Positions 11,501-22,135 of a stretch of 64,000 nt of DNA are shown here, in pieces. Position numbers and translations under genes: made by a program. The notes beneath the pieces are model-generated. The model saw nothing but the letters and a program-made list of their open reading frames with translations, searched no databases and was not told the origin of the DNA. Source of the stretch: Symsagittifera roscoffensis (lineage: Eukaryota > Xenacoelomorpha > Acoela > Convolutidae); assembly GCF_963678635.1 (NCBI RefSeq), contig NC_087065.1:39345599-39409598 (forward strand), given 5' to 3'. Position 1 is the first letter of the stretch. Every line of letters begins with the position of its first letter.

Positions 11501-12058
11501 CATCTTGTTAGCCGTGGTCCCATTGGAGGCTCTGCCAGTACTCTCCTCACATGTAATGTCCACCGAAGCACCAATCAGACAGGCCCCACTAAAAATATAA
11601 CCCTTCACATAAATCAGAAAAATAACATTATAGGCAAGATTAAAAGCAGCTCCATCCTACTACGACATACAAACTGTTTCTAACATTGATGCCTCCTAAA
11701 AGAATTTAATCTTGAGCTTACATGTCGCACTAACTAAAAGGCTGGGTAATAACCATCTGATTTGAAAAAATTATTTGCGCGGTCGCTACAGGATTGTACA
11801 AAATGTCTTCATAATCGCGACATTATCTATGCAAAAATTTGCATGTCCCAACAATTCGTATTGAGGATGCTGTCAGTTTTAAATTCCTGTTTCATTTCTA
11901 AAGTCAGCTTTTTTTTCGTCCCAGTTACCGCAAAATGCAGTTCCGGGAGAAGGCATTCAAATGATTTCGTGCAGGATTTACCTAGGAAAGCAACACGGAG
12001 TAAAGCGCTCTTCTGGCAACGTGTCACAGGAAGTACGGGCGAAGGCAGGCGACGACAT
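5434..12058 (-). CDS. HECA: Headcase (HECA) homologue, N-terminal three exons, partial
   Basis: Joins 12058-11982, 11588-11417 and 5551-5434 on the minus strand, giving 122 residues so far. The joined product reads FTPCCFPSGACLIG, then MYCTNASCDQTKYMHTHC, then a basic/Ser-Gly linker and SDKQIRQNIW. This is the order of the Headcase N-terminal domain (paired Cys, CxxxxC, YMHxxC, then EKQxRQNxW). In Drosophila Headcase controls imaginal-cell growth and differentiation and works with Unkempt in growth control; that is family knowledge. The ATG at 12058 has an in-frame TGA just upstream. Intron 1 is 393 bp and intron 2 is 5865 bp with a GC donor. The next exon (WTKKGYDL-type block) was not found and presumably lies left of position 1. 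Confidence 0.68.
5553..6153. other. Headcase intron 2, AT-rich, nothing recognised
   Basis: No coding exon, RNA gene or clear repeat was seen here. The stretch lies inside intron 2 of the Headcase homologue. Confidence 0.5.
6154..6573. mobile_element. Non-autonomous hAT-type element with target-site duplication
   Basis: Starts CTGGGTTGCAA and ends TTGCAACCCTG (inverted repeats differing at one base). It is flanked by ATCATGCA (6146-6153) and ACCATGCA (6574-6581), an 8-bp duplication with one mismatch, typical of hAT. The left subterminal region (6163-6252) repeats GTTTAAAAC-type units six times, with two more near 6518-6535. The internal open frames (6321-6521 +, 6472-6287 -) have no recognisable domain. 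Confidence 0.75.
6582..7799. other. Headcase intron 2, AT-rich with scattered repeat fragments
   Basis: Holds two degenerate copies of the SINE-tail motif (near 7081-7115 and 7322-7350) and a CA-rich stretch near 7620-7650. No exon was seen. Confidence 0.4.
7800..7992 (-). repeat. tRNA-derived SINE (family B)
   Basis: The minus strand starts with an A-box-like TGGCGCAGAT and a perfect B box GGTTCGAATCC (7930-7920). It ends near 7800 with the family tail, here decayed to ATGCACAGCTTCGTGTCTGTG. Homologous sequence continues beyond the head to about 8330. Confidence 0.7.
7993..8330. repeat. Extension of the family B repeat
   Basis: Shares blocks with 32380-32690, 33305-34170 and 41605-42025: GCTAATAAATTGCCA-like, then GCGACTTAGGTTGGAAAAAAAG, then a TACTATCACACTACG end. 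Coding capacity none. Confidence 0.55.
8392..8430 (-). repeat. SINE tail hairpin motif
   Basis: GCGAAGCT-G-AGCTTCGC at 8400-8416 is a perfect 8-bp inverted repeat with a one-base centre, flanked by the CAGAGG and TTGCGAT sequences found at the other copies. Confidence 0.7.
8990..9200 (-). repeat. tRNA-derived SINE (family A) with conserved flank
   Basis: B box GGGCTCGAATCTC near 9050-9038, then a CTGTTTTTTTTTAACG body. The higher-coordinate side shares GAGTCCTGT and a GTCTAGTACCCGATTGCAAT block with 38660-38722. Confidence 0.6.
9564..9977. repeat. Tandem duplication of a ~210-bp unit
   Basis: 9564-9773 and 9774-9977 are near-identical direct repeats beginning GTCCAACCGCAAAAAACTA. AT-rich, non-coding. 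Confidence 0.85.
9978..11383. other. Headcase intron 2, nothing recognised
   Basis: The 107-residue minus frame at 10441-10118 has no domain and AT-driven composition; I do not call it. No splice-bounded exon was seen. Confidence 0.4.
11417..11588 (-). CDS. HECA: Headcase exon 2 (Cys/His module)
   Basis: Acceptor TTTTTAG at 11589. One base completes the codon split with exon 1, followed by 57 codons with C, C, CTNASC and KYMHTHC. The open frame would run on to a TAG at 11384, but the only phase that joins exon 3 uses CAG|GCTAGT, a GC-type donor at 11416. I see no GT donor in the right phase. Confidence 0.65.
11982..12058 (-). CDS. HECA: Headcase first coding exon
   Basis: ATG at 12058-12056, 25 codons plus two bases, donor CCTAG|GTAAATC at 11981. 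The end reads TPCCFP and continues in phase into SGACLIG of exon 2. An upstream in-frame TGA supports this start. A possible splice acceptor (CATTCTAG) sits at 12086, so an untranslated upstream exon is likely. Confidence 0.62.
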
Positions 12059-12089
12059 TGCCTTGCAGTTTCAACCCGAACTAGACTAG

Positions 12090-13293
12090 AATGAGCACCA
12101 CTGTAGATAACACACCGAATTCACACAAAAAATATTAACATCCAAGTTGCACTAATTTGCTTCTGACCATTCATTTAAGAAATCTGAAATCAAGCTATTC
12201 TCAAGAATAAGATGTAAATAAAGAGCGCCTGTGTAAACGGCTAACATATACTCGCAACGGCTCAAAGTTTTATTCCTCATTATTTTGCAAAAGAACACCA
12301 ACTTTGCAAAAACAACAAAAACATCAGTTTTGAGCGGCTTAGATAATGAGGGGAGCAAGTGGCTGGTACTATTCTTAGAATAGAAGGACGTAATGCTCGA
12401 AATTGATCAACCCCTTCCAAGAGTTTCCAAGAAAACAATAATCCACTAACAACTCATTGAGTATTTCAAGAATCTTTTTTGATTGAGATTGACACTTTTT
12501 AGCAGCCCAATCTGAGAAAACTTGATAATAGCTTGATCACTCGTGGGGAAATTATAAATTTCAACATCCACATTTTTTGAACTTAGCGCATTTTTTCCAA
12601 CATTTTCTTTTTTTTGTAGAGCCTTATCGGAATTTGAAGCGATTTAAAAAATCAAGATTTGAACCGTCAAAATATAAATTTGCGCGTGAAACAAGCACGA
12701 AAAAACTATAAGACACCCGATCCAAATAAGTAACAACGATAGCCGCTCACTGCACGACAATAAACAATATACAAAAAAGTTTTTTCAAATTAGTGTTGTT
12801 TTCTTCCGGCGCGGTGCGATAAACGGAGCTGATCGAAAAACTAGAGATTACGCATATTCGACAGTCATAGTAAAATAAGCAAATTGAAAAACAATTTTGT
12901 AGAATAATTACTTAGAAAAACGAAAATAAAAAAAAATTTTCTTGCAGTTTTTTATTCCAAAAAAGCGCTAAGATACTAAAAAAAACAAATGTTACTCGAG
13001 TAAAACTAAATTTTTAAGTTTTTGAATTAAGCTATTTTAAGCTTTTGAGCCATTAAAATAAGTTATTGTAAGCCTGCTCGCTCGCTTTATTCGACCGATT
13101 TAAGACGGAAAACCAAAAACTTCAAACCGATGTTTCTCGACACCGGGATTTTTTTTGAAATTTTCAATTTCGTTCAAATCAAGACTGTCAGGGCTTCAAT
13201 ATCATATAACACTCAATATCATATAACACTCATCTCTCGCCGATTATTATTTGTGATAGGTAATTTTGCTTGAAAAAAAATTAAATTACACCG
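12090..13293. other. Upstream of Headcase, AT-rich, nothing recognised
   Basis: Expected to contain the Headcase promoter or a 5' untranslated exon; neither can be placed by eye. Several short poly-A/T tracts and a duplicated CTCAATATCATATAACA near 13190-13230. Confidence 0.35.
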
Positions 13294-13809
13294 GAATACA
13301 AAGTTCATCCCCATTTTTCAAATAGTCGGAACAACAACAATAGCCGGTTGCTGTGAAAGTGGCTACAGAACATTCCGACATCAAAAATTTTTTTAAATTT
13401 CAAATTACACCGAAAAAATTGCAGACTGGGAGCGCAGTCTTATCTGCCCCTCCGTTGAATTCTGAAAAAAAACTAAAACATTTATACCACTTGTTCTGCA
13501 CACAGAGTTGACTGTTGTTTTGTGGAATTGGAATCACGACCAATAGGGCTTTGGGCTACGAACTTTCTTTGAGGTAGTCAAAATTGGCAAAAAACCTAAA
13601 GTCAGTGACTTAGTCGGATCAAAAACTCAATTCTAGCATTTAAAATTAAGCTCATAATCACTGAAAAGCTACTGATGAAAACCACTTATTAGGTCCTTCT
13701 GGCATGAGGAATTTCTCAAGTGGCGACTTATGTGTTCGGCAGATAAGACAATTATTTCCACGGCCAGTTTAAGAAAACGACTAAATAAGAAACAACAAAG
13801 AGAAACGGG

Positions 13810-14247
13810 CAGTGGCGTGCACAGAAATTTTTCGGGAGGGTGGAGGGGTTTCGTAAACAATTTGAAAATTTTTTCGACCTTTATTTTTTAGGTCGACCAA
13901 TTTTCTTTTCCGAGCTCTCCAAAAATACCATAAGGAAGCAATTTTGTCAAAAGTTTTCTGAGTCGCAGGCAAAATTTTGAAAAAACAGGCTGAAAATGAC
14001 GTGAAAAACAGGCTGATAATTAAAAAAAATATTTGACCAAAAAAAATTGCGTTTTTTTGGCTCGCGCTCCCCTCTCAAATTTAGTTATATAGGCGCCGAA
14101 GGCGACCTAGAAAATTTTAGATGTTGGCCGGCCAAAAAGGGATATCGTAATAATATACCAAAGGTGGGACCCTTTGGGAAAATTTGGCAGACAGAATTGA
14201 GAAGGGGAGGGGGGCGGTCGCGCCTCTCCCTCCTCGGCACGCTACTG
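13810..14247. mobile_element. Non-autonomous hAT-like MITE, copy 1
   Basis: Ends are CAGTGGCGTGC and, on the opposite strand, CAGTAGCGTGCC. The flanks GAAACGGG / GAAACCCT match at 6 of 8 positions, consistent with a decayed 8-bp target duplication. Small open frames inside are not genes. Confidence 0.65.
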
Positions 14248-14702
14248 GAAACCCTTTTGTTTCTTTTTAACAACTTTCGTTATTTTAAAAATAGGTAAAA
14301 ACTGCAAGAATAAGGAACAGTAATAGCTTAAAAAATGACCAACTTGTAGTAGAGTTGAGCTGAAACTCTCATACTTTTTGTGAGAAGTCAGCTTCTCAGC
14401 AACTTCCTTCTAATTGTCAAAATCGAGAAAGTTCAAAACAGTTTTTATAGGCCCTGAATGACGACCAATCATTGGGTTATCATAACGACCAATTACAAGG
14501 TTTTGATATGACTTATTTCTATAAAAAACTTCAACTTTCGAACTTTAAAGATTAAAATATATACCACTAAAACTCTTCGAACTTCAACGACATATCATGA
14601 TGGGCACTTATTTTTTTGCTTAAATTAACTTAATTCGAGTCAACTCGATTACTCTGCAGTACGTAATTCGCATGGGTCAATAATTAGTGAGGGGAGGGGT
14701 CG

Positions 14703-14726
14703 GACCTTTTTTGAACAAAAAAGGTC
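14703..14726. repeat. Perfect 10-bp hairpin beside a G-run
   Basis: GACCTTTTTT, loop GAAC, AAAAAAGGTC. It directly follows a G-rich run whose length and purity differ between the three units (compare 17440-17460 and 20200-20212). Function unknown. Confidence 0.7.
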
Positions 14727-15094
14727 TTTTGAATTGCGGGGGTGGGGGATAACTTCTCAGGGGGTCCGCAAATTTTATGACAAAATTGAGCCAAAAAAAA
14801 TTTCAACATTAAAATTGGCACAGAATTTAAATTTGCAGGATACGAATAATTCGAAAAAATTGAGGCAAACTTGCGCTGTTTTTCTTTAGGAAAATATAGT
14901 AGTCTATCTTCACAAACTATTAACTAAAAACAATTTGACATTTCAAACCGGACACAAACAAAGGCTTTAAGATAGCTAACAAAAAAAACTAGAGACAATT
15001 TGGAAAACATCGGAGATGTATTTAAATTGCGCGAATTATACAAACAGCTTTCTGATAAAAAAAATAGGCTACGATTTTTTTTTCATGAAATAGA

Positions 15095-16045
15095 CCGCTG
15101 ATGAATGGCTGAAAGGATGACTGTCTGAATGTGTGGATGCTGCCAGATGGATTGCCGCATGAATGATGGTTGAGACCGTTAGATTGTTGAATGAAGGATG
15201 GGCCGTATAAGAAGGGCTAAATTGAGAGATGGATGGCTGGTTAACTGAATGGATGGAAGGCAGAAATGGATGGAGAGATTGATGGCTAAATGGCTTGATC
15301 GATGGATGGCTAGATGAATGGATGGCTGGTTGGATGCACGGATGGCTAAATAGATGGATGACTGGTTGGATATTTCAATCGATGGATAGATGGATGGTGA
15401 CTTGATGGGCGGTTGATTGGCTTGTTGCGTGGATGCATGGTAGTACCGACAGGGAACAGACAGGGAGAGATTTCGACGGATGATTACAAGGCAGTGCAGA
15501 TGAACGAAGGGATGACTGATGTGATGGATGGCTGGTTTGAGTTATCGATCGCTTGAGTGATGGCTTAATTGATGGATGAATAACTGGTAGGATGGCTAGA
15601 TAGATGACTGGCTGCATAGATACCTGGCTAGATGTCTGAATGGATGGCAGCCTGGTTGGATTGTAGATGAATGGATGAGAATGGATCGGTGCCTGTTGGA
15701 TGATTGAATAGATGGATGGATGGATGGCTGGCTGGATGGATGGATAGAATGAAGACTTGATGGATGAGCGGCTAGGCGAATGGATTGCTTGATGAAAGAA
15801 CGGCTTTATGCTTGATGGAAGCATGGATGGCTGGACGGATAAATGGCTGGATGACCGGTTGATTGGTGTTTTGCTGGTTACATGGAAAAACGGATGAATG
15901 GCTAGTTGGATCGCTTGAACGAATAGCTTGGATAAGCCGATTTCAGAAAATTTCAATTCATGGACGTTTGGACGGATGGCTACTTGGATGAATTGCTTGA
16001 TGATTGCAGCGCTCCATGGATAGATGGACGGATGGCTGGCTTATC
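15095..16045. repeat. GATGG-rich minisatellite, unit 1
   Basis: Irregular array of 4-, 8- and 12-bp words based on GATG (GATGGATGGCTG and variants). Read on the minus strand it gives a His/Pro/Ser/Ile frame (15956-15375) that is a by-product of the repeat. Confidence 0.9.
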
Positions 16046-16566
16046 GCAAGAATACAAAGTTCATCCCCATTTTTCAAATAGTCGGAACAACAACAATAGC
16101 CGGTTGCTGTGAAAGTGGCTACAGAACATTCCGACATCAAAAATTTTTTTAAATTTCAAATTACACCGAAAAAATTGCAGACTGGGAGCGCAGTCTTATC
16201 TGCCCCTCCGTTGAATTCTGAAAAAAAAACTAAAACATTTATACCACTTGTTCTGCACACAGAGTTGACTGTTGTTTTGTGGAATTGGAATCACGACCAA
16301 TAGGGCTTTGGGCTACGAACTTTCTTTGAGGTAGTCAAAATTGGCAAAAAACCTAAAGTCAGTGACTTAGTCGGATCAAAAACTCATTTCTAGCATTTAA
16401 AATTAAGCTCATAATCACTGAAAAGCTACTGATGAAAACCACGTATTAGGTCCTTCTGGCATGAGGAATTTCTCAAGTGGCGACTTATGTGTTCGGCAGA
16501 TAAGACAATTATTTCCACGGCCAGTTTAAGAAAACGACTAAATAAGAAACAACAAAGAGAAACGGG

Positions 16567-17003
16567 CAGTGGCGTGCACAGAAATTTTTCGGGAGGGTGG
16601 AGGGGTTTCGTAAACAATTTGAAATTTTTTTCGACCTTTATTTTTTAGGTCGACCAATTTGCTTTTCCGAGCTCTCCAAAAATACCATAAGGAAGCAATT
16701 TTGTCAAAAGTTTTCTGAGTCGCAGGCAAAATTTTGAAAAAACAGGCTGAAAATGACGTGAAAAACAGGCCGATAATTTAAAAAAATATTTGACCAAAAA
16801 AATTGCGTTTTTTTGGCTCGCGCTCCCCTCTCAAATTTAGTTATCTCGGCGCCGAAGGCGACTTAGAAAATTTTAGATGTTGGCCGGCCAAAAAGGGATA
16901 TCGTAATAAGATACCAAAGGTGGGACCCTTTGGGAAAATTTGGCAGACAGAATTGAGAAGGGGAGGGGGGCGGTCGCGCCTCTCCCTCCTCGGCACGCTA
17001 CTG
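16567..17003. mobile_element. Non-autonomous hAT-like MITE, copy 2
   Basis: The same insertion carried in unit 2 of the triplication, with identical ends and flanks; it is a duplicate, not a new transposition. Confidence 0.65.
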
Positions 17004-17850
17004 GAAACCCTTTTGTTTCTTTTTAACAACTTTCGTTATTTTAAAAATAGGTAAAAACTGCAAGAATAAGGAACAGTAATAGCTTAAAAAATGACCAACT
17101 TGTAGTAGAGTTGAGCTGAAACTCTCATACTTTTTGTGAGAAGTCAGCTTCTCAGCAACTTCCTTCTAATTGTCAAAATCGAGAAAGTTCAAAACAGTTT
17201 TTATAGGCCCTGAATGACGACCAATCATTGGGTTATCATAACGACCAATTACAAGGTTTTGATATGACTTATTTCTATAAAAAACTTCAACTTTCGAACT
17301 TTAAAGATTAAAATATATACCACTAAAACTCTTCGAACTTCAACGACATATCATGATGGGCACTTATTTTTTTGCTTAAATTAACTTAATTCGAGTCAAC
17401 TCGATTACTCTGCAGTACGTAATTCGCATGGGTCAATAATTAGTGAGGGGGGGGGTCGGACCTTTTTTGAACAAAAAAGGTCTTTTGAATTGCGGGGGTG
17501 GGGGATAACTTCTCAGGGGGTCCGCAAATTTTATGACAAAATTGAGCCAAAAAAATTTTCAACATTAAAATTGGCACAGAATTTAAATTTGCAGGATACG
17601 AATAATTCGAAAAAATTGAGGCAAACTTGCGCTGTTTTTCTTTAGGAAAATATAGTTGTCTATCTTCACAAACTATTAACTAAAAACAATTTGACATTTC
17701 AAACCGGACACAAACAAAGGCTTTAAGATAGCTAACAAAAAAAACTAGAGACAATTTGGAAAACATCGGAGATGTATTTAAATTGCGCGAATTATACAAA
17801 CAGCTTTCTGATTAAAAAAAAATAGGCTACGATTTTTTTTTCATGAAATA

Positions 17851-18800
17851 GACCGCTGATGAATGGCTGAAAGGATGACTGTCTGAATGTGTGGATGCTG
17901 CCAGATGGATTGCCACATGAATGATGGTTGAGACCGTTAGATTGTTGAATGAAGGATGGGCCGTATAAGAAGGGCTAAATTGAGAGATGGATGGCTGGTT
18001 AACCGAATGGATGGAAGGCAGAAATGGATGGAGAGATTGATGGCTAAATGGCTTGATCGATGGATGGCTAGATGAATGGATGGCTGGTTGGATGCACGGA
18101 TGGCTAAATAGATGGATGACTGGTTGGATATTTCAATCGATGGCTAGATGGATGGTGACTTGATGGGCGGTTGATTGGCTTGTTGCGTGAATGCATGGTA
18201 GTACCGACAGGGAACAGACAGGGAGAGATTTCGACGGATGATTACAAGGCAGTGCAGATGAACGAAGGGATGACTGATGTGATGGATGGCTGGTTTGAGT
18301 TATCGATCGCTTGAGTGATGGCTTAATTGATGGATGAATAACTGGTAGGATGGCTAGATAGATGACTGGCTGCATAGATACCTGGCTAGATGTCTGAATG
18401 GATGGCAGCCTGGTTGGATTGTAGATGAATGGATGAGAATGGATCGGTGCCTGTTGGATGATTGAATAGATGGATGGATGGATGGCTGGCTGGATGGATG
18501 GATAGAATGAAGACTTGATGGATGAGCGGCTAGGCGAATGGATTGCTTGATGAAAGAACGGCTTTATGCTTGGAAGCATGGATGGCTGGACGGATAAATG
18601 GCTGGATGACCGGTTGATTGGTGTTTTGCTGGTTACATGGAAAAACGGATGAATGGCTAGTTGGATCGCTTGAACGAATAGCTTGGATAAGCCGATTTCA
18701 GAAAATTTCAATTCATGGACGTTTGGACGGATGGCTACTTGGATGAATTGCTTGATGATTGCAGCGCTCCATGGATAGATGGACGGATGGCTGGCTTATC
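17851..18800. repeat. GATGG-rich minisatellite, unit 2
   Basis: Copy of the array at 15095-16045, with one three-base difference in the minus-strand frame. Confidence 0.9.
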
Positions 18801-18804
18801 GCAA

Positions 18805-21537
18805 GAATACAAAGTTCATCCCCATTTTTCAAATAGTCGGAACAACAACAATAGCCGGTTGCTGTGAAAGTGGCTACAGAACATTCCGACATCAAAAATT
18901 TTTTTAAATTTCAAATTACACCGAAAAAATTGCAGACTGGGAGCGCAGTCTTATCTGCCCCTCCGTTGAATTCTGAAAAAAAAACTAAAACATTTATACC
19001 ACTTGTTCTGCACACAGAGTTGACTGTTGTTTTGTGGAATTGGAATCACGACCAATAGGGCTTTGGGCTACGAACTTTCTTTGAGGTAGTCAAAATTGGC
19101 AAAAAACCTAAAGTCAGTGACTTAGTCGGATCAAAAACTCAATTCTAGCATTTAAAATTAAGCTCATAATCACTGAAAAGCTACTGATGAAAACCACGTA
19201 TTAGGTCCTTCTGGCATGAGGAATTTCTCAAGTGGCGACTTATGTGTTCGGCAGATAAGACAATTATTTCCACGGCCAGTTTAAGAAAACGACTAAATAA
19301 GAAACAACAAAGAGAAACGGGCAGTGGCGTGCACAGAAATTTTTCGGGAGGGTGGAGGGGTTTCGTAAACAATTTGAAAATTTTTTCGACCTTTATTTTT
19401 TAGGTCGACCAATTTGCTTTTCCGAGCTCTCCAAAAATACCATAAGGAAGCAATTTTGTCAAAAGTTTTCTGAGTCGCAGGCAAAATTTTGAAAAAACAG
19501 GCTGAAAATGACGTGAAAAACAGGCTGATAATTTAAAAAAATATTTGACCAAAAAAATTGCGTTTTTTTGGCTCGCGCTCCCCTCTCAAATTTAGTTATA
19601 TCGGCGCCGAAGGCGACTTAGAAAATTTTAGATGTTGGCCGGCCAAAAAGGGATATCGTAATAAGATACCAAAGGTGGGACCCTTTGGGAAAATTTGGCA
19701 GACAGAATTGAGAAGGGGAGGGGGGCGGTCGCGCCTCTCCCTCCTCGGCACGCTACTGGAAACCCTTTTGTTTCTTTTTAACAACTTTCGTTATTTTAAA
19801 AAAAGGTAAAAACTGTAAGAATAAGGAACAGTAATAGCTTAAAAAATGACCAACTTGTAGTAGAGTTGAGCTGAAACTCTCATACTTTTTGTGAGAAGTC
19901 AGCTTCTCAGCAACTTCCTTCTAATTGTCAAAATCGAGAAAGTTCAAAACAGTTTTTATAGGCCCTGAATGACGACCAATCATTGGGTTATCATAACGAC
20001 CAATTACAAGGTTTTGATATGACTTATTTCTATAAAAAACTTCAACTTTCGAACTTTAAAGATTAAAATATATACCACTAAAACTCTTCGAACTTCAACG
20101 ACATATCATGATAGGCACTTATTTTTTTGCTTAAATTAACTTAATTCGAGTCAACTCGATTACTCTGCAGTACGTAATTCGCATGGGTCAATAATTAGTG
20201 AGGGGGGGGGGTCGGACCTTTTTTGAACAAAAAAGGTCTTTTGAATTGCGGGGGTGGGGGATTACTTCTCAGGGGGTCCGCAAATTTTATGACAAAATTG
20301 AGCCAAAAAAAATTTCAACATTAAAATTGGCACAGAATTTAAATTTGCAGGATACGAATAATTCGAAAAAATTGAGGCAAACTTGCGCTGTTTTTCTTTA
20401 GGAAAATATAGTTGTCTATCTTCACAAACTATTAACTAAAAACAATTTGACATTTCAAACCGGACACAAACAAAGGCTTTAAGATAGCTAACAAAAAAAC
20501 TAGAGACAATTTGGAAAACATCGGAGATGTATTTAAATTGCGCGAATTATACAAACAGCTTTCTGATAAAAAAAATAGGCTACGATTTTTTTTCATGAAA
20601 TAGACCGCTGATGAATGGCTGAAAGGATGACTGTCTGAATGTGTGGATGCTGCCAGATGGATTGCCGCATGAATGATGGTTGAGAACGTTAGATTGTTGA
20701 ATGAAGGATGGGCCGTATAAGAAGGGCTAAATTGAGAGATGGATGGCTGGTTAACTGAATGGATGGAAGGCAGAAATGGATGGAGAGATTGATGGCTAAA
20801 TGGCTTGATCGATGGATGGCTAGATGAATGGATGGCTGGTTGGATGCACGGATGGCTAAATAGATGGATGACTGGTTGGATATTTCAATCGATGGCTAGA
20901 TGGATGGTGACTTGATGGGCGGTTGATTGGCTTGTTGCGTGGATGCATGGTAGTACCGACAGGGAACAGACAGGGAGAGATTTCGACGGATGATTACAAG
21001 GCAGTGCAGATGAACGAAGGGATGACTGATGTGATGGATGGCTGGTTTGAGTTATCGATCGCTTGAGTGATGGCTTAATTGATGGATGAATAACTGGTAG
21101 GATGGCTAGATAGATGACTGGCTGCATAGATACCTGGCTAGATGTCTGAATGGATGGCAGCCTGGTTGGATTGTAGATGAATGGATGAGAATGGATCGGT
21201 GCCTGTTGGATGATTGAATAGATGGATGGATGGATAGAATGAAGACTTGATGGATGAGCGGCTAGGCGAATGGATTGCTTGATGAAAGAACGGCTTTATG
21301 CTTGATGGAAGCATGGATGGCTGGACGGATAAATTGCTGGATGATCGGTTGATTGGTTTTTTGCTGGTTACATGGAAAAACGGATGAATGGCTAGTTGGA
21401 TCGCTTGAACGAATAGCTTGGATAAGCCGATTTCAGAAAATTTCAATTGATGGACGTTTGGACGGATGGCTACTTGGATGAATTGCTTGATGGTTGCAGC
21501 GCTCCATGGATAGATGGACGGATGGCTGGCTTATCGC
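18805..21537. repeat. 2.755-kb tandem triplication, unit 3
   Basis: Same as units 1 and 2, with a ~16-bp deletion in the minisatellite near 21230. It runs on without a break into more GATGG sequence (to 21735), showing that unit 3 keeps the original right flank. Confidence 0.92.
19322..19758. mobile_element. Non-autonomous hAT-like MITE, copy 3
   Basis: The same insertion in unit 3 of the triplication. Confidence 0.65.
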
Positions 21538-21735
21538 TGTATGCATAGCTAGATCGATGAATGGCTTAGCTTAAGGATGGATGGTTGGATTCATGGCTTG
21601 ATGCATCAAGCGATGGATTGATGGACTGCTAGATGGCTACATGATAGCTACATGGATGGATGGCTCGATGAATGCATTGCTATATGGTAGGATAACTAGA
21701 TGAATGGATGGCTAGATAGTTTGTTGGATGGATCA
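20607..21735. repeat. GATGG-rich minisatellite, unit 3 and native continuation
   Basis: Copy of the same array, extending ~200 bp further than in units 1 and 2 before single-copy-like sequence resumes at 21736. Confidence 0.9.
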
Positions 21736-22135
21736 TCTCTCAAGAGTCAAAAAAATGTTTTTAAGCTATTGTTCAAGCATTTGTTTTGTTTTATTTTTTG
21801 AAATATCATTGAAAATTGAAAGTCATATTCTAATGCCAGATAAACATCTCCTGAGAGTACATTGTTAGCACCCAATTAGATGTTTGGGTACTTCAAATTA
21901 TTTTCAACTTTCATACCTCGGAAACAAAAGATTTGAGCAACCCAATTTGGAGGCAAAATTGAGACCACTGATACTACCAGACAACTCACTGGGAATTGTA
22001 AATTTTGGAAGATTTCGAACCCAGCTTTTAGGAAAACCTTTAAAAAAAACGTCAAATCACGAAAAAAGAAAGGATTCAAACAGAAATAATTGAAGGCAAG
22101 ATTTGGAACCCCTGAGAATGTCGTGGTAGCACCTC
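21322..22135. repeat. Tandem duplication C, copy 1 (~0.82 kb)
   Basis: Contains the end of the minisatellite and a TTGAGCAACCCAATTTGGAG block. Repeated, with more divergence than the other duplications, at 22180-22960. Confidence 0.75.

Larger units (their letters stand above)
13294..16049. repeat. 2.755-kb tandem triplication, unit 1
   Basis: Begins GAATACAAAGTTCATCC. The unit holds, in order, a single-copy-like stretch, a 438-bp MITE, more unique sequence with a perfect hairpin, and a GATGG minisatellite. Units 2 and 3 follow head to tail with only sporadic differences. Confidence 0.92.
16050..18804. repeat. 2.755-kb tandem triplication, unit 2
   Basis: Same order of parts as unit 1. The junction with unit 1 lies inside the minisatellite (TTATCGC|AAGAATACAAAG). 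Confidence 0.92.

Noticed and set aside
14047-14298. 83-residue plus frame repeated three times
   Set aside because: Lies largely inside a MITE; conservation comes from recent triplication, not selection.
15375-15956. 193-residue His/Pro/Ser/Ile-rich minus frame, repeated at 18133-18711 and broken in the third unit
   Set aside because: It is the translation of the GATGG minisatellite, has no domain, and is split in unit 3.
13294-21735. CRISPR-like regular repeats
   Set aside because: The GATGG array has no constant repeat/unique spacer pattern and the DNA is animal.
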